64,000 nt of DNA from Portunus trituberculatus (Eukaryota; Arthropoda; Malacostraca; Decapoda; Portunidae): positions 2,569,973-2,633,972 of the forward strand of contig NC_059269.1 in NCBI RefSeq assembly GCF_017591435.1. The letters run 5' to 3'. This document shows, in pieces, positions 47,272 to 57,719 of the stretch (position 1 is the first letter of the stretch; every line of letters begins with the position of its first letter). Below the pieces are notes generated by a model. It did not search any database. It was not told the origin of the DNA and was given only the letters and a program-made list of their open reading frames with translations. The translations under genes were made by a program, and so were the position numbers.

Positions 47272-47410
47272 TTATCTAGTTGTATTTACCTAGTTGTAGT
47301 TTTACAGGGCCTTGGTGTGTGTGTATTTATCTAGTTGTATTTACCTAGTTGTAGTTTTACAGGGCCTTGGCTTTATGCTCGTGTGGCCCCGTCTCCATAT
47401 CTACACTTGT
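47223..47410 (-). repeat. (GT)n with two tandem LINE 3'-end stubs
   Basis: (GT)n at 47223-47268, then a stub of about 48 bp of family A 3' end, GTGTGTGTA, and a second stub of about 90 bp, each beginning TATTTATCTAGTTG. These are the last members of the LINE array before PRKRIP1 exon 2. Confidence 0.9.
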
Positions 47411-47520
47411 GTGTATGTGTGTGTGAAATGCAGGCAATCAATTATTAGTTAGAAATTGAATGCAGCAGATATATTCAGGAATATTTATAACTTTTTATTT
47501 CTTTTTTTTTTTTTTTACAG

Positions 47521-47700
47521 GAAAAGCCTGCCTTCATTCCTGATCGTCCAAAAGACAAGAGATTTTCAGATCCAGCTGAATTTGTACGGAATGTCATGGG
47601 ATCAAGTGCAGGTGCTGGCAGTGGTGAATTTCATGTCTATAGACACATAAGACGAAGGGAATATGCTCGTCAGGAATTCCTACAGAATTGTAAAGAAAAG
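47521..47700 (+). CDS. PRKRIP1: PRKRIP1, second coding exon
   Basis: The exon encodes 60 residues starting EKPAFIPDRP. It contains [19 protein letters not shown] and HVYRHIRRREYARQEF, the family's most conserved block (vertebrate: [32 protein letters not shown]). The acceptor is a 12-T tract followed by ACAG, and the donor is AAAG|GTATTG. Both boundaries are phase 0, so it joins in frame with exon 1 ending LMKNP. In the known spliceosome structures PRKRIP1 is a largely helical protein; the helix-forming C-terminal part must be encoded by further exons beyond this window or not recognised in it. I searched 47701-64000 by eye without finding them. Confidence 0.93.
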
Positions 47701-47869
47701 GTATTGATTTATCATCAGCTGTGTCTCAATCTCTGGGGAGAATATTCATTTTTCATTGATCCATGCACAATTTTATTATTTTCATATCACAATGCATCTT
47801 CATCCATTCCTGTACAGTACTTTTCTCTTTCTTTACATTAGTAAAGTTATGTTTCTTAAACCTTCTAAA
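47701..47869 (+). other. Start of PRKRIP1 intron 2
   Basis: From the GTATTG donor to the left boundary of the DIRS-like element. No feature recognised. Confidence 0.6.
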
Positions 47870-48075
47870 TAATTTATGTTCTTCCATATTCTTAATATGT
47901 CTATTTGTTGCATACACTTGTTTTACATGACATAGGAAGAGAGGTGGACTCTCTCTTCCCTGATGCAGAATATGAAAGAACCCATTAAAAATTTTCCCAT
48001 AGTGGAGGTAAATGAGATTTGGTTCATAGAAAATGGGAAGACAACCAAAGCCTCCTTCCTCCATTGACCACCACC
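47870..48075 (+). repeat. Left inverted terminal repeat of the DIRS element
   Basis: 47938-48055 is the reverse complement of about 55650-55790: shared blocks are CCCTGATGCAGAATATG, ATAGTGGAGG and TTCATAGAAAATGGGAAG. The outer part (47870-47937) matches only loosely, so the exact outer tip is uncertain. Confidence 0.8.
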
Positions 48076-48169
48076 TCCCACCCGGCTTCTATACCATTAC
48101 CTTCTCTGTGACCTTGAAGGAAGCATCTCAGACCTTGATGCTCCATCCAACTGGCTATTTCAGTACAGC

Positions 48170-48562
48170 ATGTCCTCTGCCAGACCAGCTATGGATTCCA
48201 CACTGCCCAGCATAGATGAAGGACTTACAAAGAACGACTGTAATAAGCAGATTAGATGTGTTTCTCTTGACCCTCGCAATCTCTATGTGAAGTGTAGGGA
48301 CCAGGTTAGTACTCTTGATAACAGATGTGAGGAATGTCAGATGTCTGACAAGGAAATGTTGCCGAGGGCAGACATTAATGTCAACTGAAGTCTTCCAAGA
48401 AACATTCTTCTGCCTTGCATTCTTCTTGCTCTTCACTTTGTTATGTGGATTCATAGACCTTAGTAGGGGGATGAAATACCTGATGGTTTTGCTATATACT
48501 CTCCTAGTATAGACCTGGTCTTGGTGGCTTCCCAGGTACAGCCTCCTATCCAGGATACTCAT
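48170..48562 (+). pseudogene. DIRS gag, N-terminal part
   Basis: The frame 48170-48388 begins MSSARPAMDSTLPS and contains NLYVKCRDQV and NRCEECQ, a Cys-rich block like the C..C...RCEEC motif near the start of crustacean DIRS gag proteins. The frame is then lost. Near 48521 the sequence continues QVQPPIQDTHSQ until the LINE poly-T starts at about 48571. The remainder of gag resumes at about 50566, beyond the insertion. Confidence 0.6.
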
Positions 48563-48570
48563 TCACAGAT

Positions 48571-50565
48571 TTTTTTTTTTTTTTACTTATTTATTTATTT
48601 ATTTATTTATTTTTTTTTTTTTGTGCTGGATAGGAAACTAGCCAAAGGCAAAAAAAAAAAAAAAAAAAAAAAAAAGCCCATTGGATTGCTAGATCACTTA
48701 ATGATCATAAGAGTTATCGAGAAATGAGGGACAAATGTCTTGAAGCTTCCCTCTTAAAAGAAGTCAATTCGTAGGAAAGGGGAAATAGAGAAGCAGGCAG
48801 GGAGTTCCAGAGTTTACCAGAGAAAGGTATGAATGATTGAGAATACTGGTTAACTCTTACATTAGAGAGTTGGACAGAATAGGGGTGAGAGGAAGAGAAA
48901 AGCCTTGTGCAGCGAGGCCACAGGAGTAGAGGAGGCATGCAGTTAGCAAGATCAGTAAAGCAGTTAGCATGAAAATAGCGATAAAAGATAGCAAGAGATG
49001 CAACATTTCCGTAGTGAGAAAGAGGCTGAAGACAATTAATCAGAGGAGGGAAGCTGATGAGACGAAAAGCTTTTGATTCCACCCTGTCTAACAAAAGTGT
49101 GAGTGGAATCCCCCTAAACATGCAAAGAGTACTCCATACAAGGACGAATAAGGGTTAGCAGTTGGAGGGACCAGATAAACTGGCGGGAACGCTGCAGAAC
49201 ACCTAACTTCATAGAAGCTGTTTTAGCAAGAGATGAGATGTGAAGTTTCCAGTTAAGATTATGAGTAAAGGACAGACTGAGGATATTCATTGTGGAAGAG
49301 GGGGACAGATGAGTGTCACTGAAGAAGAGGGGATAGTTGTCTGGAAGGTTGTGTCGAGTTGATAGGAATTGAGGAATTGAGTTTTTGAGGCATTGAACAC
49401 TACTAAGTTTTCTCTGTCCCAATCAGAAATCTTAAAAAGATCAGAAGTCAGGCGTTCTGTGGCATCCCTGCATTATCTGTTGACTTCCTGAAGGGTTTGT
49501 CATCTCTGAAAGGAAGTGGAAAGATGTAGGGTGGTATCATCAGCATAGAAGTGGATAGGGAAAGAAGTTTGGTTAAGATCATTCATGAATAATAGAAAGA
49601 GAGTGGGTGACAGTACAGAATCCTGAGGAACACCACTGTTAATAGATATAGGAGAAGAATAGTGGCCGTCTACCACTGCTGCAATAGAACGGTCCGAAAG
49701 GAAACTTGAGATTAAGTTACAGAAAGAAGGATAGAAACTGTAGGAGGGCAATTTTGAGATCAAAGCTTTGTGCCAGACTTTATCAAAAGCTTTTAATATG
49801 TCTAACGCAACAGCAAAAGTTTCATCGTAATCTCTAAAAGAGGATGACCAAGACTCGGTAAGGAACACCAGATCACCAGTAGAGCAACCTTGACAGAAGC
49901 CATACTGGCGATCAGACAAAAGATTATGAAGTGACATGTTTAAGAATCTCTTTTGAGGATAGATTGAAAACTTTAGACAAGCAAGAGATTAAAGATATAG
50001 GATGGTAGTTTGAGGGATTTAAATGGTCACTTTTTTAAGGAACAGGCTGAATGCAGGCAAACTCCCAGCAAGAAGGAAAGGTAGAAGTCGATAGACACAG
50101 TTTATGAGAACAATAGGAAGGACCCCATCAGGTCCATAAGCCTTCCAAGTGTTTAGGCCAGGGAGGGCATGAAAATCATCATTACAAAGAACTTTGATTG
50201 AAGGCATGAAATAGTCAGAGGGAGGAGGAGAGGGAAGGACAAGCCCAGAATCATCCAAGGTGGAGTTGTTAGGAAAGGTTTGAGAGAAGAGTTCAGCTTT
50301 AGAGACAGATGAGACGGCTGTGGTGCCATTCTGAACATGGAAACAGTAATTATTCCAGGGAAAATCAGCGTAATACCTCCTCAGGTCCTCCCAACTGGCA
50401 GAGGCATTATTCCAGGGAAAATCAGCGTAATACCTCCTCAGGTCCTCCCAACTGGCAGAGGCAAAATGCCAGAGGCATCTCTGCTTGGGGGTATCCTGAG
50501 GAGGAATTGGAGAAATAGGGCAAGATACAGAAATGAGATTGTGATTGGAGGAGCCCAACAGAGAA
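48571..50565 (-). mobile_element. LINE family D inserted into the DIRS gag
   Basis: 3' end on the left: poly-T (48571-48625) mixed with ATTT repeats and an A run (48650-48674 on plus), then the 3' UTR. Frames: 48714-49121 (C-terminus), 49114-49422, 49500-49937 (INSGVPQDSVLSPTLFLLF and HFYADDTTLHL) and 50019-50606 (endonuclease end, linker). It is 5' truncated at about 50565 in the SSNHNLISVSC region. A 57-bp tandem duplication lies at 50349-50462. No clear target duplication was found. Confidence 0.85.
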
Positions 50566-52398
50566 GATAGCTTTCTTGGTATGGCTGGTGTTAACAAGCC
50601 TACCACCCTCAGAGAGGTTAAAGAGGTAGTTGAGGAGGCAGTTCCTAACTATCTTTTGGTTGCAGCTCCCCCACTGGTGACTGCTATCACGTCCAGCGCC
50701 TCACCCACCCCCGGCAACAGAGAGCTCATGCTGGTGAGACAAGTCGGGTCGGTGAGGGACGGTCGCCAGCGGGTTATACAGGACTTCCCCATTCCCCTAG
50801 TGCTGAATGCTTAGGGTTTCAGGGTTCAGGTAGCTACCATGACGGTGTTCCTGTACAGGTTACGACTGACATCTCACTGGGTGGTAAGTTTTGTGCAAAC
50901 GACAGCCGTCTGGGAGACGATATCGCATCTTCTCCTGTCAAGAAAGCCAAGAGAGTGGCTAAGGATCTTACAGGACGAATTAAGCGCTCACGAGCTGAGT
51001 GCTCATCTAGTGACAGAGGTGTCGTTGCGAGTCTGGTCCATGTTACCACGCAACCTCACCCGCCCCGTTGCGACAGCGGACAGGCTTCAGCCACACCGCC
51101 AGCACGGGAGAGATCAGCTGAGGTGGCGGCTGTCCAAGTTCCCCACGCTCCTCACTGTTCGGTAGACGGGCAAGCTTCAGCCGACTGTCGTATGGGTTCC
51201 TGCCATAACATACAATCAGTGCCCACCCATTCCACCCTTCCAGCCTTGGAGGAAGGAAACTGGGCTGCCCAGAGTTCAGTGGCTCTGTGGCATCCCAACG
51301 TAGGTGAGTCAGTGCACCCGCACCCTCCTGCCAGTCGCTTGGATGATGATCCAGACCCCTTGCATCAGACTTGCGACCCTCGGCATGCCACCCATGAAGA
51401 CTTATACCAAACATCTGAAGAGGAGGAACAACACACGGTGAGTGAGCCCTCAGACTTCTTAAATCTGGCAAACTTTATCTATGACCAGTTTGGTGAAGCC
51501 AAAGGTGTTCATGAGACATGACACGACCGCACACCTGGGCCGGGACAGGAAGACTTTGTGTTACCGCGAGAGAGACACCTTCATACCCCTTCGCTGGTCG
51601 CGCCCCTTGACGAATTCAGCCCGCCTCGTGGATCAGTGGGTTGCTGATCGCTTGCGCGATGGCAACACAGCCACCCTATCTTATACATGCAGGCCAGAGA
51701 AAGTGGTATGTGGTCAGTGATGATGAGTCAAAGGGAAAGGGTGCTGTGGTTAACCCTTCCCTCACTCACTTCTTGCCCAGAAATGCGTCAGATATCCACC
51801 CTAACATGTCTGCCACCGACTTACTCCACTTAGAGGAAGCAGTATGTGGCATAAGAGAAGTGCAGAACTTCCAGTTCTGGATGTTTGGGGCAGTCTCAAG
51901 ACTGGTTAAATTGGGAGATTCTGTACCTAATAAGGATACCTTGATGGCACAAGCAGTCTCTAGCATGCAACAGGCTATGCAGACTGCTTCGAAAGAAACC
52001 ACTACAGTTTTGGCTAACCTATTGACCTTCAGGAGACAAGCTGTGTTGAGGAATCTTCCCCCTCATTCTCCATTTCGGATAAACGTATCCTCATGCAGTC
52101 ACCAGTGGACTCGGCTTTCCTGTTTGAGGAGGACAAGGTGAACCAGGCTAGGAAGAATGCTGATGCCTTCTCTACCAAATCCTTTCATGAAGTTGCCACT
52201 GCAGCACTCAAGAAGAGGCCTCAGCAGGTTGAGTCACCTCTGGTCAGACCTCTGGCAACTAAACCCTCTACGTCTGGGTACAGGCAACTACGAAGGCAGG
52301 CCTATCCTTTTAAGAAGTCAGAACGTCCTGTCTTGTTTTCTCATCCACACAAGGACCGTAATTCTTCGGCCCAAGGCAAGAAGGGTTTTCGAAAGTAG
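50566..52398 (+). pseudogene. DIRS gag, main part
   Basis: Several plus-strand frames cover a gag-like protein: 50545-50814 (the part after the LINE junction, GVNKPTTLREVKEVVEEAV), 50955-51521, 51641-52141 (DLLHLEEAVCGIREVQNF and ASKETTTVLANLL, helical) and 52093-52398 (DSAFLFEEDKVNQARKNA and a basic end KGKKGFRK-like). The last two overlap by 49 nt in different frames, pointing to a small indel near 52080. DIRS gags are poorly conserved, so the assignment depends on position and the C-terminal pattern. Confidence 0.65.
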
Positions 52399-52410
52399 GA
52401 GCCTCTTCCC

Positions 52411-54340
52411 TTGAGCTCTCAGGTAGCGGCATGCCTTTCACAGAGTTGGGAAAAGTGGCAAGAGAAGGGAGCCGAACCATGGGTGGTGGATGTCCTCAGA
52501 GACGGTTACCATATCCCCTTTGTCAGTCAACCTCCGCTTTCAAGGTTATTCTCCCAACTTGGTGAAAGGCAAGGCTTTAGAACAGGAGATACAATCCCTT
52601 ATACAAAAAGGGGCGATAGAACAGGCAACCGCTGGACTAGAGTTCTACAGCAGAGTCTTCGTGGTGCCCATACTTACAGGCGGGTTTCGCCCCATTTTCG
52701 ATCTCTCCACCCTCAACCAGTACATCCACAAAACCAGATTCTGGATGGAGACAAGTGCATCGGTGATGTCAGCCATCCGAAAGGAGGACTGGATGTTGTC
52801 AGTCGACCTGCGGGATGCCTACCTCCAGATTCCCATCCATCAGGGGAGCAGGAAGTACCTTCGATTCACCTGGTGGGGGCAAGTTTTTCAGTTCAGAACT
52901 CTCTGCTTCGGACTGTCGACAGCACCTCAGGTCTTCATGAGAGTGATGGCTCTGGTTTCAGTGGATTCACACCAACAAGGGATTCGTTTGATCCGCTACT
53001 TGGATGACTGGTTACTTCTCTCCACCACCAGTCAGGGAGCAATGAGGTCCTAGATTTGTTCGACACTCAATATCTGGATAAATTGGGAGAAGTCAGATCT
53101 CGAACCCAAACAGGTCATAACCTTTTTAGGAATGGACATCCATTCAACGATTTTGAAGGTTTTCCCAGCACAAAGACGGATTCTCAATTTGCTGGAGTCC
53201 ATACGAGGTTTCAAGACTCAGCCACAACCCTCAGCACAAGCATGGCTAGTACTTCTTGGCCACCTCTCATCGCTATCACACCTAGTTCCAGGAGGACGAC
53301 GCAGGATGAGGAGCCTCCAGTTTCAGCTTGCCAATCACTGGGACAGGAGGGACAGCAGCTCCCATCAGATACCTACGTCTCGGGAGCTTCTAGACAACCC
53401 TCAGAGGTGGTCAGACCCTGCTAACTTGCTTCAAGGTCAGTCACTGGAGGTGCGGAACCCGGAACTACTTCTGTTCACGGATGCTTCATTAGAAGGCTTG
53501 GGAGCATCTATTCTGGACGACAAGGCATGTGGCGTTTGGTCACCTCCCAAACAACAAGAGCACATAACTATCCTGGAGCTGAGAGCGATACGTCTTGGGC
53601 TTCAGGCATTCGAGGATGTATTGCAAGGACGAACGGTAGCAGTCCTGTCAAACAACACCACAGCTGTGTCGTACGTCAAGAAAGTAGGAGGGACACGGTC
53701 AGCCAAGCTCAACCACGAAGCCCAACTGACCTTGCAGTGGGCGGAGGACAATGCAGTAACCCTTCTTACTCAGTTCTTGAGAGGGGAGAACAACGTGGTA
53801 GCGGACTGCCTCAGCAGGAGGAACCAGGTCATATCCACAGAGTGGATGCTGCATCAGCAGGTGTGTGACAACCTGTGGAGACTCTGGGGTTGTCCGATGG
53901 TGGACCTGTTCGCCACACGGATGAATTACAGGCTAGCCAATTTCGTCTCACCATTTCCCGACTCGATGGCGATAGCAACAGATGCCTTTCTCTTTCCTTG
54001 GAAACACAAGGAACTGTATGCGTTTCTCCCTTTCCATGTCATCAGGAAAGTGATGAATAAGTTCCGCAGTTCAGAGGGAGTCAAGCTTACACTAGTGGCC
54101 CCGTTCTGGTCTCAGAGGGAATGGATTACGGATCTAGTGGAACTCTCCATTGACACGCCAAGGAAGCTCCCCATCGGGAAGGACCTGCTACGTCAACCTC
54201 ACTTCCACAGGTTTCACCACAATCTCCACATGCTGCAGCTAGTAGGGTGGAGACTATCGAGCGACTTCTCCGGTACAGAGGATATTCCAGGAGAGTGGCG
54301 AAGGCAGTGGCAAAGGTTAGACGACCTTCCACTACTTTGA
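52411..54340 (+). pseudogene. DIRS reverse transcriptase and RNase H
   Basis: RT spans the frame 52490-53053: FRPIFDLSTLNQYI, MLSVDLRDAYLQIPIH (first catalytic Asp), LCFGLSTAPQVF and IRYLDDWLLLS (Y-L-D-D). A single in-frame TAG at 53051-53053 interrupts it; the same frame continues to 54340. RNase H follows: LLLFTDASLEGLGAS (Asp), ITILELRAI (Glu), VLSNNTTAVSYV (Asn where Asp is expected) and NNVVADCLSRR (Asp). The C-terminal extension MVDLFATRMNYRL to LVAPFWSQREW is the conserved region often called methyltransferase-like in DIRS elements. The overlap with the recombinase frame (54247-54340) is typical of the family. Confidence 0.88.
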
Positions 54341-55292
54341 ATTACCAACATAAGTGGAAGAGGTTTCAGCAATGGTGTCACAACATGGGCTGTTCATTCT
54401 CCTGCCCCTCCAGTCAGAAGCTCGCAGACTTTCTCCTGTACTTACACGAGTTTTGTCACCTTTCTGTCTCAGCTATTAAAGGCTATAAAGCCATGCTGAA
54501 TAGTGTTTTTTCCCTAAAGGACTTCAACCTGACAGAGGATCCAGTTTTGAAGAACCTTATTAAATCCTTTGAAACACAAGTTCCAAAAAGGGTAGTAAGA
54601 CCGCCACCATGGAACCTGGATGTAGTGCTAAAGGCACTGTCGCTGGCTCCCTTTGAACCTCTCAGAGCCTCTTCGTTCAGAGATCTTACAAAGACGACTT
54701 TTCCTTGTCTCGCTAGCATCGGCTAAGAGGGTCGGTGAGTTACAAGCCTTGTCATACAAGCTTACTCAGCAAGGCAAAGACATCATCTTGTCTTATCTTC
54801 CAGAATTTGTTGCAAAGACAGAAACATCCAGCAATCCTCTTCCTAGGGAATTCGGGATAAAAATTTTGGCAGTGGCCGTGTGCCCTGATGATGAAGAACG
54901 CCTTCTGTGCCCAGTTCAGGCTCTGCTTATCTTTAGAGAAAGGATGGGGAACATGGCAAGAAGACCTAGAAACCTCTTTCTCTCCTGCAGACAAATCCAA
55001 ACCACTTTCAAAGAATGCTTTTGCCTATCTCCTGAGAGAAACTATTCTGCAAGCCCACCGCTCACTGCCCGAGAACCTACTGATGCCTCTGAGAGTGAGA
55101 GCACATGATATTCAAGGGATTGTCACCTCCCTTAATTTATGGAGGAATAAATCAGTGGAGGCTGTTCTCAATGCAGCTTCCTGGAGGACACCTTCCATCT
55201 TTGCAAAACATTATCTTCACGACGTCGAGCGTTCAGATGAGGACACCTTTTCTCTTGGCCCGATAGTCGCAGCAGGTGGCATTGTGACATGA
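54247..55292 (+). pseudogene. DIRS tyrosine recombinase (YR)
   Basis: Three frames make up one protein. 54247-54726 has the N-terminal core-binding domain (RPSTTLNYQHKWKRFQQWC). 54653-55108 has SLASAKRVGELQALSY with the first catalytic Arg. 54888-55292 has RAHDIQGIVTSL (His then Gln, where H-x-x-R is expected), LNAASWRTPS (Trp at the second His/Trp position) and FAKHYLHDVE (Tyr nucleophile). Frameshifts lie near 54695 and 54980. YR replaces DDE integrase in DIRS elements and inserts a circular DNA intermediate. Loss of the second Arg would probably abolish strand cleavage in this copy. Confidence 0.88.
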
Positions 55293-55484
55293 GCACTATC
55301 TTAAGGCGGCATACTATGCCTCGCTATGCTTCACTAGAGCTTTGTGGGGGAGAGCACACTGCCTTAGCCTTGCCTTGCTCCTCTTCCTTTGCTCCAAGTC
55401 TGGATGTAAGTACTGAGGCAATTGTTATTTTTTGTGGGCTCTCGGTTATACATGCACCCACCACCTTTTAATGTGGGAATCTTC

Positions 55485-55845
55485 ATAGTCATGTGAAACA
55501 GGGGTGTGCAACAAATTATTTTTCAAGTATAAAAAATATTTTTGCACATTTACCTGTTTCACATGGCACATACCCACCCTCCTCCCCTCTGCATGTTCCG
55601 TACGCAGAAAGCAATGGAGTGGTTTCTAAGCAGGTAGTGGGGGTGGGTGGAGGAATGGGGGATATGAGGGCTTCCCATTTTCTATGAATCCTACCTCCTC
55701 TTCCTCCACTATGAAGAAGTTTTAGGGGGTTCTTACATATTCTGCATCAGGGAAAGAGAGATTCCACCTCTCTCCCTAGTTATGTGAAACAGGTAAGTGT
55801 ACAAAAATATTTTTTATACATGAAAAATAATTTTGCATTTTAAAA
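55485..55845 (+). repeat. DIRS right terminal region with internal complementary region
   Basis: CATGTGAAACAGG at 55490-55502 is the exact reverse complement of CCTGTTTCACATG at 55553-55565. The segment 55508-55565, reverse complemented, matches the terminal segment 55782-55840 (shared AAAATATTTTTTATAC). 55630-55790 is complementary to the left ITR. This layout (ITRs plus an internal copy of the termini in inverse orientation) is that of DIRS-1-like elements. Confidence 0.75.
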
Positions 55846-55906
55846 CTTAAATGTTAGCTAGTAGCCTACATACAAATCATGTAGTGAGATGTAATCATGT
55901 ACCTGG

Positions 55907-55910
<4 letters not shown>

Positions 55911-55989
<79 letters not shown>
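55911..55989. repeat. (CT)n microsatellite
   Basis: About 39 CT units adjoining the 3' end of a minus-strand SINE, where its A-rich tail would be. Confidence 0.95.
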
Positions 55990-55991
<2 letters not shown>

Positions 55992-56285
55992 GGCCTATAG
56001 CACCTGTATGCATACTTGAAGAGTACATGTGGAAAGTGCTGTTCAGTTTCTGCGCAGCCAATTTTATTTATAGTGGCACCCTTATTAGGGCCCATTTCAC
56101 TACCTAAGCACATTTTTGGTGTAACCACCAAGAACCTGAGTATCATGGTAACTTTAAACTACTCGACAAATGGCATAGCTTCAAAGCAGTATGTGGTGGG
56201 ATTCAAACCTATGCGTGGATATCTGCCTGATCCCATGCTTACCACCTTATCCACTATGCCACTGCCTAATATGGCATTGGCAGTG
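55990..56285 (-). mobile_element. tRNA-derived SINE (family 2), copy 2
   Basis: Minus strand: the head near 56285-56220 includes ATAGTGGATAAGGTGG (A box) and GGTTTGAATCCCACC (B box, about 56190-56204), then the body to 55990. The (AAAT)n tail of other copies is replaced by (AG)n. Confidence 0.8.
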
Positions 56286-56456
56286 ACCATGAGAGATTTT
56301 TTTTTTTCCCGCACATAATTCTAATAATTAGTACATGCGTGAAAGCAGATTTACTAATCATATTTTCTGAAATGCATTTTATTTGAAATATTCATTACAT
56401 TTCCAAAACAAAAGAAAGTGAAAATATTTCTCTTCTATTCATCATGAAAAACTTTT

Positions 56457-56815
56457 TTTTTTAATTAATTAATTAATTTATTTATTTATTTTATTTATTT
56501 TTTTTTTTATGGCCTATAGTGCCTGTAGGCATACTTGAAGAGTGTATGTGAGAAGTGCTGTTCAGCTTCTGCCCATTAGTGGTGCAGGCAATTTTATTTA
56601 TAGTGGTACCAATATTAGGGGCCCATATCACCACTCAAGTGTACCTTTTGTGTAACCATCTAGAACCTTGGTATCATGGTGACATGTAGGTAACTTTAAA
56701 CACTCGACAAGTGGCATAGCTTCAAATCAGGATGTGGTGGAATTTGAACCTACACGTGGACCTCTGCCCAATCCCATGCTCACCACCTTATCTACTACAC
56801 CACCACCTCCCTAGA
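56457..56815 (-). mobile_element. tRNA-derived SINE (family 2), copy 3
   Basis: Minus strand: head GGGAGGTGGTGGTGTAGTAG (A box variant) and GGTTCAAATTCCACC (B box), body, and an A-rich/AAAT tail (56511-56457). It is in the same orientation as copy 2, about 0.5 kb away. Confidence 0.8.
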
Positions 56816-57239
56816 CTTCTATGAAAGTGTGTCTTACCTCAAGGAGTAACAGCATCACACTGTAAAGAATGCAGTAAAGCTTGCTTGTGTCACTGGGTTC
56901 CTTACATAACTGACCATGATTGTTTTGCTTAAATGCAATGTGAGATGCATGGTCTCTTAGGCAAATTCTTTCTGACTTGTGACATTCTGTATGAATTACC
57001 AATAAGTATGACCTATTATATATTGTTACCTTAAAAGAAAGAGTTGTTTTGTAGTGTAATGCCAATCATCACTTTGTTTATATGTGCGAACATGTCTGGG
57101 GTTTAGAGCCTCTGTTGCCACCAACCACTGCCTCAATGCTGAACCTTGGCCTCATAAGATACAGGCTCATTTCCTGATACTTTTTTTGAAGAAATGGTGC
57201 ATCTTATGAGCCATCAAATATGGTACCTTTCACATTCCA
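56816..57239. other. Unassigned sequence
   Basis: No frame, repeat family or RNA gene was recognised. Confidence 0.5.
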
Positions 57240-57719
57240 GTCTCTGTTTTCATGTTTCCCAGTACCATTTGGGAGTTATTTCAACTCAGTAAAAGGAAGG
57301 CCTTGGAATAGGAGATATGATCCCTTATACAAAAATAAGCACTAGAAAAGGCACTTACTGGGCCAGAGCTCTACTACTGTGTCTATGTTGTGTCAAAAGT
57401 TATAGACAGATTTTGCCCCCATTATCAACCTATCTACTATCTACCCACAACCAGTTCATCCACAAGATCAGATTCTGGAAAGAGACAAGTGGGTCAGCGA
57501 TGTCATCCATCGGAAAAGGTGACTAGATGTTAACAGTAGACCTGTGGGATGCCTATCTTAGGTTTCCATCCATCAAGAAAGCAGAAGGTGGAAGACATTT
57601 CAATTCAGAAGTCTACCTTTGGGTACTGACGGCATCTCAGGTCTTGACAAGACTTATAGCTCTGTGTAGATTTACACCAAGAGATTTGTTTGATTTGCTA
57701 CTTAGACAACTAGTTACCA
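57240..57719 (+). pseudogene. Second DIRS relic, RT part (left half)
   Basis: Collinear with 52545-53025 of the first DIRS element but clearly older, with many substitutions and indels. Traces of the RT include NQFIHKIRFWKETSGSAMS (57317-57526) and LTVDLWDAYLRFPS (57527-57784). It is interrupted at 57719 by the 5' LTR of a Gypsy element, in the YLDDW region, and resumes at 63193. Confidence 0.85.

Larger units (their letters stand above)
23068..47520 (+). other. PRKRIP1 intron 1 (24.45 kb), filled with retroelements
   Basis: Bounded by the GTAGGT donor and an oligo-T plus ACAG acceptor (47500-47520). 23068-24357 is mostly unique AT-rich sequence with no feature I recognise. 24358-27074 is dominated by microsatellites and a Tc1/mariner-like element. 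27128-47410 is a LINE array antisense to the gene. Assignment as a single intron is inferred from the phase-compatible flanking exons. Confidence 0.8.
47870..55845 (+). mobile_element. DIRS-like tyrosine-recombinase retrotransposon, split by a LINE
   Basis: Reads left ITR (47870-48075), gag start (48170-48562), LINE family D insertion (48571-50565), gag (50566-52398), RT and RNase H (52411-54340), tyrosine recombinase (54247-55292) and a right terminal region (55485-55845). Lack of LTRs, a YR in place of a DDE integrase, overlapping ORFs and inverted termini with an internal complementary region define a DIRS element. Without the LINE it is about 6.0 kb. In-frame stops and frameshifts make this copy inactive. 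Confidence 0.85.

Noticed and set aside
55493..57065. Third exon of PRKRIP1 in the non-LTR part of the right region
   Set aside because: I looked for the conserved Lys/Glu-rich helical continuation after the EYARQEF block and found none; only SINEs and unassigned sequence are present.
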